The notes: generated by a model from the letters alone, not told the origin. 64,000 bases of DNA from Calditrichota bacterium (GCA_020051775.1 JAGVQJ010000048.1:1-64000), one strand, 5' to 3'; shown: positions 1 through 9,160, numbered from the stretch's first letter. Made by a program: numbers and translations.

Positions 1-882
1 CCCTTCTGCATCCAAATAAGTGTAATATATTTCTCCATCTCCTTTTACATAAATCAGATAGCCGAAATTTACAAAAAAATGCAAACTTCGCACAGCTATT
101 CCAATCCACGTCTGGCTAGGATCAAGACCAGATCGTATTTTGGAAAACCTAAGTATTGCTTCGACTTCTATGTCTTGATAATCATTATCGCCAATTGTAA
201 TCCATGAACTCCTGAAAGACCATAGTGAACCAAATTCCAAACCATCGTCCAATAAATTACGGTGGCATTCTGGGGGTGATAGCATGAGGTTTTGGTCAAA
301 ACCAGTTTGTTTTGAAAATTCAAACGCTGATATTTGTCCAAAAGGCTTTGAAGGTTTGAAAGGCGCCGATGCCAAAGCAAAAAGAAGAGCTTCATGCAAT
401 TGTGCAGAAAATGTACTCATACCACTAAAAGAATTTTTTGAATAATGTGCGTGTCTAGCAGGTTGAATATCGAAAAGATATTTATTTGCAGTCAAATCAT
501 CATCATCTTTAATAATGATAATGTTATGCGGCGAACGACAACTCGTGGCCATCCCAAGTTCAAGAAGCACGTTCCCATTTTCTCCAGTGACATCAAAAAT
601 AAGCGCATCGGCTTGAGCAAGATAACTCCAAATATCAGAATGAATGATTCCAGGTGTTGATATTTTATCGGATCGTTTACATTCAACCGACGCACCAATT
701 TCTGCGCCGACAAAGTCACAGACACCTTGAATAAAATTTAAAAGGTCATCATATTTTTCTCTTGGATTAAAAGGACACGCTAAAAAACAAATAAGGTGGT
801 TTGCCGACTTTCGGGGCATTACTGGTGGTGATGAGATAACATCTTTTGGCCATACAGGACTTGAATTCCGATCGGCGCTCAT
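1..882 (-). CDS. TIR/deoxyribosyltransferase-like protein, 3' end outside window
   Basis: The minus-strand frame from ATG at 882 stays open for 294 codons to base 1, so the C-terminus is missing. AGGGGAAT lies just before the start as a ribosome site. Residues 28-125 read as a Rossmann-like nucleoside 2-deoxyribosyltransferase/TIR-like domain: strand LICFLACPF (30-38), then ADALIFDVTGENGNVLLELG (91-110). That motif is typical of this superfamily, in which the Glu of ELG (E108) is the expected catalytic residue. Residues 140-294 are not recognised. Related domains are NAD- or nucleotide-cleaving effectors in several phage-defence systems, but here the function is inference. The gene is visibly AT-rich (first 60 bases about one third GC) against about half GC in its neighbours, which suggests horizontal acquisition. 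Confidence 0.7.
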   Translation of the reverse strand, partial: MSADRNSSPVWPKDVISSPPVMPRKSANHLICFLACPFNPREKYDDLLNFIQGVCDFVGAEIGASVECKRSDKISTPGIIHSDIWSYLAQADALIFDVTGENGNVLLELGMATSCRSPHNIIIIKDDDDLTANKYLFDIQPARHAHYSKNSFSGMSTFSAQLHEALLFALASAPFKPSKPFGQISAFEFSKQTGFDQNLMLSPPECHRNLLDDGLEFGSLWSFRSSWITIGDNDYQDIEVEAILRFSKIRSGLDPSQTWIGIAVRSLHFFVNFGYLIYVKGDGEIYYTYLDAEG

Positions 883-956
883 TTTATTCCCCTTATTTTA
901 GACTTCTTTTGTTCCTGCTGCGATTGAAGCGAAGCGATTCCCGGTCATTTCTCTGA

Positions 957-1043
957 TCCCCCCCACCCCCCCCTTTTTAAGGGGGGGATGCTGTACGAAG
1001 AGGGTTGTTTCCCCCCTTAACAAGGGGGGATTAAGGGGGGATC
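957..1043. repeat. C/G-tract inverted repeats
   Basis: Runs of C followed by runs of G (958-987 and 1011-1040) around TTTTTAA and TTAACAA cores form two potential hairpins between the AT-rich left gene and glyA. A similar element lies at 63861-63914, so this is a dispersed repeat type in this genome. Confidence 0.6.
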
Positions 1044-1100
1044 GAACAGAAGGTAACATGCTTCGTCTCTAAAGGGCCAGAAGCATGCCACCCCCTTCAG

Positions 1101-1168
1101 GGAGGACAGACATTCCTGTCTGTCCAGCAGTTGACGTAGTGACGGTCAGACAGGAATGTCTGACCTCC
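1101..1168. repeat. REP-like inverted repeat downstream of glyA
   Basis: GGAGGACAGACATTCCTGTC at 1101-1120 is matched in inverse orientation by GACAGGAATGTCTGACCTCC at 1149-1168. Each arm is also a small hairpin of its own (CAGACA/TGTCTG). It begins just past the glyA stop, so it could serve as a 3'-end or terminator structure; no clear T-run is present. Confidence 0.55.
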
Positions 1169-1177
1169 CCTTTAACG

Positions 1178-2467
1178 TCAATCCATGTAATCCTGATAGA
1201 TGATGTACCCTTTGCAGAACTCCTGCACCTGGGCACGGACGGAGGCGATGGTTTGCTCGTCATCCGGTTTGGCCAACACCTGGATAATCCATTGGCCGAT
1301 CTGCTTCATTTCGGCATCTTTCATGCCGCGGGTGGTCAATGCCGGCGTGCCGATGCGAATGCCGGAGGTAACGAAGGGGCTGCGCGTCTCGAAGGGCACG
1401 GTATTCTTGTTGACGGTGATGCCCGCCTTTTCCAACGCTTCTTCGGCGGCTTTGCCGGTGATGTCCTTATTGCGCAGATCCACCAGCATGAGGTGGTTGT
1501 CAGTGCCGCCGGAAACGAGGTTGAAACCCGCCGAGGTCAGAGTTTCGGCCAGGCATTGCGCGTTCGTGATGATCTGGCGGCTGTATTCCTTGAATTCGGG
1601 CTGTAGGGCTTCCAGAAATGCCACCGCCTTGGCAGCGATGACGTGCATCAGCGGCCCTCCCTGGATGCCGGGGAAGGTGATGGAATCAATCGCTTCAGTG
1701 ATGGTCTTGGGCTTGGGCATGCCGGACAGCAGGATTTCGCCGCCTTTGAAATCGGAGACGACCAATCCGGCGCGAGGGCCGCGCAGGGTTTTGTGTGTGG
1801 TTGTGGTAACGGCGTGGCAATACGGCAGTGGCGAGGGGTGCAGATCTGACGCCACCAACCCCGCAATGTGCGCGATATCGGAAACCAGGTAGGCGCCGAC
1901 TTCATCCGCGATCTCGCGAAATTTGGCGAAATCAATGATGCGCGGATAGGCCGAGGCGCCGGTCATGATCATGCGAGGTTTGTGCTCTTTGGCCAGCGCG
2001 CGCACCTGGTCGAAATCAACGCGGCCGGTCTTCTCCTCCACTCCATAGGGGATGATCTTGTACAGTCTCCCGGAGAAATTGACGGGGCTGCCATGCGTCA
2101 GGTGGCCGCCGTGCGACAGGTTCATACCCATGACTATGTCGCCGGGTTGAAGTAGCGCCATGTAGACAGCCATGTTGGCTTGCGAACCGGAATGCGGCTG
2201 TACGTTGGCCCAGGCGCACTTGAAGAGCTGTCTGGCGCGTTCCTGTGCCAGCTCCTCGGCGCGATCCACGTATTCGCAACCACCATAGTACCGTTTATGC
2301 GGGTAGCCTTCGGCGTATTTGTTGGTCAGCACCGATCCCATGGCCTCTAAGACGGCGCGTGAAGTGAAATTTTCGGAGGCGATCATTTCCAGTGTATAAC
2401 TCTGACGTTGTAGTTCACCGCGAATGACGGCTTTGATTTCAGGATCAACTTCTTGCAGGCTTTTCAT
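1178..2467 (-). CDS. glyA: Serine hydroxymethyltransferase
   Basis: This cytoplasmic PLP enzyme converts serine and tetrahydrofolate to glycine and methylene-tetrahydrofolate, feeding one-carbon metabolism. The 429 residues are the full family length. Diagnostic segments are IASENFTS near residue 29, [11 protein letters not shown] near 53, [10 protein letters not shown] near 197, and the PLP-lysine motif [12 protein letters not shown] with K226. ATG at 2467 is the only sensible start. The gene follows the permease gene at 2542-3606 by 74 nt on the same strand. That gap holds a TATAAT box and a small hairpin, so it may have its own promoter. Confidence 0.97.
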   Translation of the reverse strand: MKSLQEVDPEIKAVIRGELQRQSYTLEMIASENFTSRAVLEAMGSVLTNKYAEGYPHKRYYGGCEYVDRAEELAQERARQLFKCAWANVQPHSGSQANMAVYMALLQPGDIVMGMNLSHGGHLTHGSPVNFSGRLYKIIPYGVEEKTGRVDFDQVRALAKEHKPRMIMTGASAYPRIIDFAKFREIADEVGAYLVSDIAHIAGLVASDLHPSPLPYCHAVTTTTHKTLRGPRAGLVVSDFKGGEILLSGMPKPKTITEAIDSITFPGIQGGPLMHVIAAKAVAFLEALQPEFKEYSRQIITNAQCLAETLTSAGFNLVSGGTDNHLMLVDLRNKDITGKAAEEALEKAGITVNKNTVPFETRSPFVTSGIRIGTPALTTRGMKDAEMKQIGQWIIQVLAKPDDEQTIASVRAQVQEFCKGYIIYQDYMD

Positions 2468-2522
2468 AGGGGTCTCCAGAAGGGAAATTAGGGTAGTACG
2501 GAAGCAGATTATATATATATAC

Positions 2523-2539
2523 CTCCCGCAGAGTGGGAG
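2523..2539 (-). terminator. Small hairpin between permease gene and glyA
   Basis: CTCCC and GGGAG arms around GCAGAGT sit directly after the permease stop. The sequence beyond it in the minus direction is TATATATATATAAT rather than a T-run, so it may be a weak terminator next to a glyA -10 box. Evidence is thin. Confidence 0.3.
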
Positions 2540-2541
2540 CG

Positions 2542-3606
2542 TTAGGTTTGCTTGTCCAGACTACGGCTTTCTCGGTAGGCCATGACGTCGGCAAATATGA
2601 TGGAGAGTACCGCCGCCACGGGTACTGCCAGCAGAGTTCCAAGGATGCCCTGAAGTTTTGTGCCGACCAAAAGGAACATGATGACCACAATCGGATTCAG
2701 GTCAACCTGTTTACCCATGACTTTGGGCACGAGGAAATTATTTTCAATCTGCTGGGCCAGGACATACACCAATAAGGCCAGCAGGGCCTTGGTGGGCGAT
2801 TGTGCCAGGGCGAAGAAAACTCCGGGTACGGCCGAAAGGAGCGGCCCGGCGTAAGGGATGATCTCGAGAACTCCGGCCAGGAGTGCCAGCAGAAAGGCGT
2901 ATTTGACGCCAATCAGACTTAGACCAATGAAAACGAGAACGAAAATGATGACGCAGAGAAGGACCTGGCCGCGCAGCCACAATCCCAATTTGGATTGAAG
3001 GCGGGGAATCAAGTCATGAATATAGGATTGGTACGGTTTTGGTGCGATTTTAGTAAAAAACGACCTCAACTCGCCCGCTGAGGCGACAAAGTAGATGGTC
3101 ATGACAAGAAAAGCGGCCAGCGAAAAAAGCCCGCCGAAAACCTTCATCACGGTGCTGATCACTCCGGAGGCGGCGCCGCCTACAAAATCACTTAATTTAC
3201 TCAGCCAGGAGTTGATCTGATCTCTGAGGTCAAATTCGCCGGGAAAGTTTATATTCTTCAGGACGTCAGTGACCTGGTCATAATAAGTGGGAAAATTAGC
3301 GACGAGATCGGAAATCTCATCGTAGACGGGGGGGATCAGAAGGATGATGGTTAACGTAACGGTGCCAAACACCAGAGTGAAGATAATCAAGACGCTTAAC
3401 ACCCTGGGGAGGCGGAATCCTTGCAGCCAATGCACCCACGATTCCAATGCCATGGACAAGATCAGTGCGGCCAGCGCCAGAATGAGAATCTCGCGAATCA
3501 GATAGAGCAGGAAAGCCAGCGCTACGAACAGCAAAAGTTTAACAATGGATCCACTGCTCAGGCTGAAAATAACGCGATGCGGATCTTTTCCGTTTTGTTT
3601 GGTCAT
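2542..3606 (-). CDS. AI-2E family transporter (PerM/YdiK-like permease)
   Basis: A 354-residue inner-membrane protein with about seven to eight hydrophobic helices. The pattern is that of the AI-2E exporter family (formerly UPF0118/DUF20): paired N-terminal helices, a soluble loop at about 95-150, and a C-terminal block containing [18 protein letters not shown] and a conserved [11 protein letters not shown]. Some members export autoinducer-2, others act in sodium/proton exchange or are uncharacterised, so the substrate is unknown. It starts with ATG at 3606, 40 nt after rpiB on the same strand, and is probably cotranscribed with it. Confidence 0.88.
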   Translation of the reverse strand: MTKQNGKDPHRVIFSLSSGSIVKLLLFVALAFLLYLIREILILALAALILSMALESWVHWLQGFRLPRVLSVLIIFTLVFGTVTLTIILLIPPVYDEISDLVANFPTYYDQVTDVLKNINFPGEFDLRDQINSWLSKLSDFVGGAASGVISTVMKVFGGLFSLAAFLVMTIYFVASAGELRSFFTKIAPKPYQSYIHDLIPRLQSKLGLWLRGQVLLCVIIFVLVFIGLSLIGVKYAFLLALLAGVLEIIPYAGPLLSAVPGVFFALAQSPTKALLALLVYVLAQQIENNFLVPKVMGKQVDLNPIVVIMFLLVGTKLQGILGTLLAVPVAAVLSIIFADVMAYRESRSLDKQT

Positions 3607-3646
3607 GATTCGGAGGTTTTATAGGAATGGGCAACGACTGAAGGAC

Positions 3647-4087
3647 TTAATAGTCACCCAGTTCGCCGATCTTATCTACTCTTCGCTGGTGGCGGCCACC
3701 TTCGAAGGGAGTGGAAAACCAAACATCCAGAATATTGAAAGCTTCGACGGGTTCAACGAAACGGGCGCCCAGGACAAGAACGTTGGCGTCATTGTGACGG
3801 CGACTCATCTCGGCCAACTCTGTCGTCAAGCATAGCGCCGCGCGAACACCTTTCACTTTATTGGCTACGATGGACATCCCTATACCCGATCCGCAAATCA
3901 GCACGGCTCGTTCAGCCGTTCCGGAGGCGACGTCTTTAGCCGCCAGAACGCCAAAGTCGGGATAATCCACAGAAGAATCATCGAAACAACCGCGATCCAA
4001 AATTTCGTGACTCTGTGAGATCAATCTCGACTTAAGATTCTCTTTGAGTTGGAATCCCGCATGATCAGAGGCCATTGATATTTTCAT
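3647..4087 (-). CDS. rpiB: Ribose 5-phosphate isomerase B
   Basis: It interconverts ribose 5-phosphate and ribulose 5-phosphate in the pentose phosphate pathway (cytoplasm). At 146 residues it has the normal RpiB length. The N-terminal ASDHAGFQLK holds the Asp-His pair (D8, H9), and ICGSGIGMSIVANK holds the catalytic cysteine C65. The C-terminal FEGGRHQRRVDKI is typical. The start is ATG at 4087, 12 nt after the outer-membrane protein gene ends, indicating a shared transcript with 5335-6597 and 4100-5338. Confidence 0.96.
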   Translation of the reverse strand: MKISMASDHAGFQLKENLKSRLISQSHEILDRGCFDDSSVDYPDFGVLAAKDVASGTAERAVLICGSGIGMSIVANKVKGVRAALCLTTELAEMSRRHNDANVLVLGARFVEPVEAFNILDVWFSTPFEGGRHQRRVDKIGELGDY

Positions 4088-4099
4088 GGAAAACCCCGC

Positions 4100-5338
4100 T
4101 TATTCTGCCCAAGGCGGTTTGCTGCGTTGGAACCAAGATTCACCCAGGTTCAGGCCGAGACGAAATTTAAAGGTGTTTTCCTGCCCCCCGTTGCTATCCA
4201 AATTCCCACGCCGGCCAAACTCGAATCCCAGGTCAAAACGATCCACCCCTTGATGAAAAGGGTAACTCAAACCTGCTGAGGCCGTATAAACGTCCACCCC
4301 GCTACCGTCGCTGACCAGGTAGGTGGATTCTCTTCTGAGGCCAAAACGATATTGAAACCGTTGGAAGAAAGCGTCAGAATCCCAGGTCCCCGGAGTCCAT
4401 TCGGCGCCCATGCCGACATTGTTGGAGTTGCGATAGGTGGAGGAACCACCGGGAAGATTTTCAACGCTGGACCAATCACTATAAGCAACTTGCCCGGCCA
4501 CCAGCCATTTGGGAGCAATCTGGTAGCTTGCACCGAAACCGAACCGGGCGGCCAATTGGAGATCCTGTTGCGAGGTGACGATTGAATCTCCGCTGGTATA
4601 GGAAAAAATCCGGTCCAGTTGCAAAGGAACTTGAGGCTCGAATGTCGCTCCCAAAACCAGTTTTGGCGTCGGTTTCACAATGATGCCAATCGTCCCGCCA
4701 TACCCCAGGTACTGCTTGGATTTGGTGAACTGGACGTCTGAGTAACCGGGAGCATTGAAAACACTGGTGCGATATTCCTGGACATCACCCCAAGTCAAGT
4801 TGCCGGCAATACCCACACTTAAACCAGGCTTGGGCGCCCAGGCCAAACTCAACGCAGCTCGAGTCAAGCCTCCAATGCCCTGATAGGTTTCCAAGTAATC
4901 GGCGTTCGGCACGCCCGGAAGAGGACTGACCAATGTACCCGTCCAGGCGTACTTGAATTCCACGCGACTGTAGGGAGTCAAATGAAATCCTAATCCCCAG
5001 CCTTTTTTGATGGCGATAGCAATACCGAAATATTCAAGCTGCGCCCAGTCATCTGTGTCACTCGAATTGGGATCGGTCATCCATTGGCGAGAGATGTACC
5101 CGCCTATGGTGATTCTCGAGCGATGGAGGGTAGACAGCAGCGCCGGGTTGGCGAAATTAATCGTATTGGAATCTTCCAAAGCGAGGCCGGTGTTACCCAT
5201 GCCGATGGCGCGCGAAGAATTTACGTCTTCGAGGACGCCGACGCCCAACCCCGAGAATATCGAACCAGTGGCGTTTGCTCCCGACGCCATAAGGGCCAGA
5301 ACGGCAAGGCTGAGAAAATTGCGAGAAAACAGGTTCAC
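4100..5338 (-). CDS. Outer-membrane beta-barrel protein (PorV/FadL-like)
   Basis: 412 residues with an N-terminal signal peptide ending near ASGANA (residue 24). It is followed by a motif seen in PorV/OmpP1-type barrels (SRAIGMGNTGLALEDS, then NFANPALLS) and alternating aromatic/polar strands to the C-terminus. The start is GTG at 5338, overlapping the stop of the upstream lipoprotein gene by four bases (GTGA), a sign of translational coupling. PorV-type barrels take part in T9SS substrate handling, and FadL-type ones move hydrophobic compounds; the sequence alone does not decide between them. The coupling suggests the lipoprotein is its partner. Confidence 0.6.
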   Translation of the reverse strand: MNLFSRNFLSLAVLALMASGANATGSIFSGLGVGVLEDVNSSRAIGMGNTGLALEDSNTINFANPALLSTLHRSRITIGGYISRQWMTDPNSSDTDDWAQLEYFGIAIAIKKGWGLGFHLTPYSRVEFKYAWTGTLVSPLPGVPNADYLETYQGIGGLTRAALSLAWAPKPGLSVGIAGNLTWGDVQEYRTSVFNAPGYSDVQFTKSKQYLGYGGTIGIIVKPTPKLVLGATFEPQVPLQLDRIFSYTSGDSIVTSQQDLQLAARFGFGASYQIAPKWLVAGQVAYSDWSSVENLPGGSSTYRNSNNVGMGAEWTPGTWDSDAFFQRFQYRFGLRRESTYLVSDGSGVDVYTASAGLSYPFHQGVDRFDLGFEFGRRGNLDSNGGQENTFKFRLGLNLGESWFQRSKPPWAE

Positions 5339-6597
5339 TGACCGCCTCCCCCCTGGATATATACAATGCGCAAGGCCGGTTTCAACGAATCGGCCAGCAT
5401 CTGCGGTCCATAAAAAGGCATTCTCGCCACATTCTGATATTCATTGGAAGAATTTACCCGCAGACCGAAATGGGTGCCGGGATGGAGAACCCAGTCATTC
5501 ACTAGCGTTGTGACGTTCAACGCTAAGGTGCCGGTGGCTTGGTCGTAAAGAGAAACCAGCGGTAGACTGATGGGGGTAGTTTCAGCAGTGGCCGGATCCT
5601 CGAGCCAACTGGAATCCGCCATGGGAAGACCGTAAGCTCCGCTAATGTGATCGAAAGCCAGTACGTTAGTGGTATCGGCATGGAGAATAAGTTCGGCGCG
5701 TTGCACCGCTACGCCATAGTGGGCCGTGAAGGCGCTGTCTATGTTAAAGCGCATGATCGTGCGGTAGGGCGCGCCGTTTCCCATCCAGATAAAGGTGCTG
5801 TCGACAGGGGTTAGGGTGGTAGAGTCTTTGGCAATGAAAGCATCCGAGGCAGCATTTAGGTAGAGGACGGTGTCCACCGGATCGCCGCCATGCGTAACGG
5901 TAGTATCGTAATTTTTCAGGAACATCTCCAGTTTGGGGCGGCGATTAATGTTAGAATTTTCAGCCGAAGCGAACCGCAACATGTAATTCTGATCGGTGGC
6001 GGCTTGTAGGTAGATTCCGTTGTTCCAGTAAAGCGTCTTACCGCCCGAACCTGCCGATAGCCAGGCACGCAGCAGGCTGTCAACCGGTTCCGGTAGAGTG
6101 AACCGTACTGTGTCACTATCCGAGGCGGCGACAGGAATTTGAATATTGGCGAAGGAGAGGCCCTGCGACAACGAATCCGTGTTGAAATTATCCCAATTGA
6201 CGCCAATTTCAGTCCAAGTCAATTGCTGATTGACCATGAACGCGGAGGCGCCCATAGGGCTGGTTCCATCCAAGGCCAGGCTGTCCAGTAAGAGTCGCAC
6301 GCGCAGTGAATCCACTAAGAAGCTGTCCGGCAGAGCTCCGGTAGGATTGAAGCGTAGCAGACTATTGGCATAGTACCCCTGATTGTATCCCAGGTAGAGA
6401 TAGCCGCTCACGCCAGTAGTCGTGGTAGTGCGATAAATTCGCACATCCTCAGGCGGCAGGATCATCTCATTGGGCAGGATATCGTTCAACCCTGGCGCCA
6501 GGTTGGATCCCACAGGTGAATCCTTCTGGGCGCAACCGATTATCATCAACCCTGCCAGGAACAGCAACGACAGCAGATTTTCAGGTGAGTGTTTCAA
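5335..6597 (-). CDS. Lipoprotein with DNRLRE-like repeats
   Basis: 420 residues with a lipoprotein signal (hydrophobic run, then LMIIGC, acylated Cys at about 22). Two segments resemble DNRLRE-type beta-sandwich domains, each with a strand-rich stretch followed by WTE or WLED and a late LxLxV-type strand. The start is TTG at 6597, preceded by ACGGAG at good spacing; no ATG is available before the signal peptide. A TTGCTT-17-TAAATT promoter lies upstream at 6623-6651. It is the first gene of a run including the barrel gene, rpiB and the permease gene. Exact function unknown; probably an outer-membrane-anchored surface protein. Confidence 0.6.
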   Translation of the reverse strand: MKHSPENLLSLLFLAGLMIIGCAQKDSPVGSNLAPGLNDILPNEMILPPEDVRIYRTTTTTGVSGYLYLGYNQGYYANSLLRFNPTGALPDSFLVDSLRVRLLLDSLALDGTSPMGASAFMVNQQLTWTEIGVNWDNFNTDSLSQGLSFANIQIPVAASDSDTVRFTLPEPVDSLLRAWLSAGSGGKTLYWNNGIYLQAATDQNYMLRFASAENSNINRRPKLEMFLKNYDTTVTHGGDPVDTVLYLNAASDAFIAKDSTTLTPVDSTFIWMGNGAPYRTIMRFNIDSAFTAHYGVAVQRAELILHADTTNVLAFDHISGAYGLPMADSSWLEDPATAETTPISLPLVSLYDQATGTLALNVTTLVNDWVLHPGTHFGLRVNSSNEYQNVARMPFYGPQMLADSLKPALRIVYIQGGGGQ

Positions 6598-6622
6598 TCG
6601 AAATTATCTCCGTAAATTGTAT

Positions 6623-6651
6623 AATTTACATAAGGGGTTCCAGACAAGCAA
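6623..6651 (-). promoter_or_regulatory. Promoter TTGCTT-17-TAAATT
   Basis: On the minus strand TTGCTT (6651-6646) and TAAATT (6628-6623) are separated by exactly 17 nt, about 25 nt upstream of the TTG start at 6597. The architecture matches other promoters in the window. Confidence 0.55.
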
Positions 6652-6663
6652 TGAAATAATGCG

Positions 6664-7662
6664 TTATTGGCTGTTGGATGGCCGCTTGATCGGTATTTTG
6701 CGGCCACAACGTGAGCAAAGATCGCCCTCCAAACCCACGATGCGCGTGCGATACGACGCCCTTTCCACTAAAATGGTTCCACATTCCGGGCAAATGGTAT
6801 CGGATGATCCGGGCACGGCAATGTTACCCAGGTAAACGTAATTCAGTTCCCTGGAAGCGATATCCCAGGCACGGCGCAGAAAGGATTCCGAGGTTGACGG
6901 CGCCTCGGAGCGGTAATGCGGGAAATAACGCGAAAGATGCAAGGGGAGGTCTGGATTCACTGAGGCAATCCATTGAGCTGTCGCCTGGACGGAAGCCTCG
7001 TTATCATTCCAACCCGTCACGACCAGATGGGCGATCTCAACATGCACGCCCGCTTTCCAGGCCAGACGGATACTGCGCTGCACCGGTTCCAAGCGCGCTT
7101 TGCACATCTTAACATAGAATTCGTCCTTAGGCGATTTCAGATCCACATTCATCGCATCCACATGGGGCAATAAACGGAGTAACGGTTCCTCCTCAATGTA
7201 GCCATTGGTAACCAGAACCACAGCATGGCCATTTCGGCGCAATTCGGGCGCCGTGTCCAGGATATACTCATACCACATCAACGGCTCGGAATAGGTGAAA
7301 GCGACGCCAATGGAACCCTGTGTTCCAGCCATTTTGACCAATTCACCCACTGGTAGATGCCGGGTGGGGACTTGTCCCTGAGAGATTTCGGCGTTCTGGC
7401 AGAAGAGACACCGCAGGTTACAGCCATTGGCTCCGACCGATAAAATCACCGAACCGGGATGGAAGTGGTACAGCGGTTTCTTCTCGATGGGATCCAGGGC
7501 CATGGAGGCGACCTCCGCATAATTAGCGGCCACCAGCTTTTTCCCAACTCGTTGCCGTACGCGACAGACGCCCGACTGTCCATCGCGGAGCTTGCAATGC
7601 TGCGGACAAAGATCACAGGCCAGTTTGCCCTTCTCGGCGTGGTAAAATTCGACTTCGCGCAT
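6664..7662 (-). CDS. amrS: AmmeMemoRadiSam-system radical SAM enzyme
   Basis: 332 residues. The radical SAM cluster motif is GANGCNLRCLFCQN (C81, C85, C88). It is preceded by a cysteine-rich N-terminus CDLCPQHCKLRDGQSGVC (C16, C19, C23, C33) typical of AmrS/PflA-like proteins. A C-terminal zinc-ribbon-like pair, CPEC (C291, C294) and CSRC (C316, C319), completes the family pattern. AmrS usually occurs with AMMECR1 and MEMO proteins; neither is next to it here, though they could be elsewhere. The substrate of this system is not established. No good ribosome site precedes the ATG at 7662, so the start is the least certain part. Confidence 0.9.
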   Translation of the reverse strand: MREVEFYHAEKGKLACDLCPQHCKLRDGQSGVCRVRQRVGKKLVAANYAEVASMALDPIEKKPLYHFHPGSVILSVGANGCNLRCLFCQNAEISQGQVPTRHLPVGELVKMAGTQGSIGVAFTYSEPLMWYEYILDTAPELRRNGHAVVLVTNGYIEEEPLLRLLPHVDAMNVDLKSPKDEFYVKMCKARLEPVQRSIRLAWKAGVHVEIAHLVVTGWNDNEASVQATAQWIASVNPDLPLHLSRYFPHYRSEAPSTSESFLRRAWDIASRELNYVYLGNIAVPGSSDTICPECGTILVERASYRTRIVGLEGDLCSRCGRKIPIKRPSNSQ

Positions 7663-7944
7663 AGGAATTCACTGGCAGGTAAATCTCTCCACCTTAATGA
7701 AACTGCTAAAAAAGTGATCGGTTTAGGGTAGTTACTTTATAGTCAAAGATGCAGTTTAACTGACACTCATATTTAACAATAAGGTCTCATCCAGAGATCC
7801 CCGCATGGAATGGTATTAAGGATTTTATTTGGCGATAATAATCGTGGTGGGTATTTAGTAAGAATTTGGTATGCGACAACTCAGAAAAACAACAAATTTG
7901 GATCAGTCTGAAAAGTGAACGCGGTAAATATTCTGCAATAAAGC

Positions 7945-8047
7945 TTGACAATCGCCACGTTATCTACTACTTTATTATCGTGGTTGATTCGCAATACTCA
8001 TCTCGGTGCATCCCCTCGCTTAAGGTGGTTTAGGCGAGGGGTTCTTA
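7945..8047 (+). ncRNA. Possible small transcript in 439-nt gap
   Basis: The gap 7663-8101 has no coding frame I can support. On the plus strand TTGACA (7945-7950) is followed after 17 nt by TACTTT (7968-7973), a weak -10. A strong hairpin at 8012-8041 (CCCCTCGC/GCGAGGGG) then runs into TTCTTATTT. A promoter followed by a terminator with no ORF between them would give an RNA of about 65 nt. This is inference from two weak signals; the hairpin could instead be an isolated repeat. Confidence 0.2.
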
Positions 8048-8050
8048 TTT
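8012..8050 (+). terminator. Rho-independent terminator-like hairpin
   Basis: Eight-base perfect stem CCCCTCGC (8012-8019) with GCGAGGGG (8034-8041), loop of 14 nt, followed by TTCTTATTT on the plus strand. No plus-strand gene ends here, which is why a small RNA is considered. Confidence 0.45.
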
Positions 8051-8101
8051 ATCTGATGGCCCGAAGTTATGAGAACGAAGGATTGGGGAAATGTTTTATA
8101 C

Positions 8102-9034
8102 TTACGATGTATTGAATACCTTTACGGCCTCGCGAACAAAACCCTCTGACTTTGCCAGAAGGTCGCGTGCGCGTGGTGTGTCCACCTCGCACAAAGCCAT
8201 GACAATGGCTAATTTTACATTGCCTTCGGCGGCATCGAGCAACTCGCCCGCACGATCATAATCCAAATCAGCAGCGAGCATGAGCACGCGCCGGGAACGG
8301 GCTTTCAGTTTCTGTGAACCGGCGCGAAGATCCACCATCATGCCCTGAAATACCTTACCCATACGCACGAAGGCGGTAGTACTGATCATGTTCAGGATCA
8401 TCTTGGTGGCGGATCCGGCTTTCAACCTCGTTGATCCCATCAGGACTTCCGGGCCTAGAAGTGGAGCGATAATCACATCCGCCAGATGGCCTGTCTCTTT
8501 TTCAGGGTCAGGAAGGTTGCAGATTAAAAGCACCGTGGCGGCGCCAACCGAGCGGGCGTATTCCAGACCACCCAGCACATAAGGCGTACGTCGAGAAGCC
8601 GTAATGCCGATCAAAGTATCGCTTTCATTGAGGGCAATGGCCGCTAAATCCAGCCCCGATTGGTTCATGTCGTCTTCAGCGCCTTCGCGCGACCGGAAGA
8701 CGGCATCAGGACCGCCGGCGATGATACCCACCACTGCTTGAGGATCGCTGCCAAAGGTGGGTGGGCACTCTGCGGCGTCTATAACGCCCAATCGCCCGGA
8801 CGTACCGGCGCCAATATAAACAAGCCGGCCTCCGGAACGAAAAGAGTGGATGACCTGATCCACCGCTTTTTCGATCTCCGGAAGCACTTTACGGACAGCG
8901 GCGGTTACACCAGCGTCCTCATCGGACATGAATTCCAGAATCTGGCGAACGGAGTAGATATCCAGGTCGGTTGATCGCGGGTGGAGCGCTTCGGTCGTCA
9001 GCCCTTTGATTTCGTCGAAGACTCTACGGGACAT
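8102..9034 (-). CDS. murQ: N-acetylmuramic acid 6-phosphate etherase
   Basis: It cleaves the lactyl ether of MurNAc 6-phosphate to give GlcNAc 6-phosphate, recycling cell-wall sugars in the cytoplasm. The 310 residues match the family. The SIS-fold phosphosugar site is YIGAGTSGRLGV (73-84). The glutamates E89 (AAEC) and E120 (EGAEDD) keep the 31-residue spacing of the E83/E114 pair of E. coli MurQ. The late GSTRLKAGSATKMILN motif is also diagnostic. It is a single gene with its own consensus promoter (9062-9090); no MurNAc PTS gene or anmK is next to it. Confidence 0.96.
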   Translation of the reverse strand: MSRRVFDEIKGLTTEALHPRSTDLDIYSVRQILEFMSDEDAGVTAAVRKVLPEIEKAVDQVIHSFRSGGRLVYIGAGTSGRLGVIDAAECPPTFGSDPQAVVGIIAGGPDAVFRSREGAEDDMNQSGLDLAAIALNESDTLIGITASRRTPYVLGGLEYARSVGAATVLLICNLPDPEKETGHLADVIIAPLLGPEVLMGSTRLKAGSATKMILNMISTTAFVRMGKVFQGMMVDLRAGSQKLKARSRRVLMLAADLDYDRAGELLDAAEGNVKLAIVMALCEVDTPRARDLLAKSEGFVREAVKVFNTS

Positions 9035-9061
9035 AGCTTAAATGAGAAATGTTATAGCCCC

Positions 9062-9090
9062 AATATACGGAATTTGTGCGGGAATGTCAA
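9062..9090 (-). promoter_or_regulatory. murQ promoter TTGACA-17-TATATT
   Basis: Minus strand: TTGACA (9090-9085), 17-nt spacer, TATATT (9067-9062), 28 nt before the murQ ATG. GGAATACTTTCCC lies directly upstream of the -35 box, similar to GGAATAATTCCC at the promoter 54623-54651. Confidence 0.8.
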
Positions 9091-9139
9091 GGGAAAGTAT
9101 TCCACAGACAGCAAACAGGTGTAAGCCGTAAGTGATAAA

Positions 9140-9157
9140 AAGGCGCTAAGGCGCCTT
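9140..9157 (-). terminator. Terminator of the beta-helix gene
   Basis: Minus strand: AAGGCGC, loop CTTA, GCGCCTT, then TTTTATC. It lies about 30 nt past the stop of the gene at 9190-11337. Confidence 0.7.
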
Positions 9158-9160
9158 CAA

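Noticed and set aside
1200-1892. Open frame of 230 codons on the plus strand opposite glyA
   Set aside because: Lies wholly antisense to a clearly recognised enzyme; codon structure follows glyA.
4100-5338. Naming the barrel PorV of the T9SS
   Set aside because: The N-terminal motif fits, but FadL-type barrels share it and no other T9SS genes are near.
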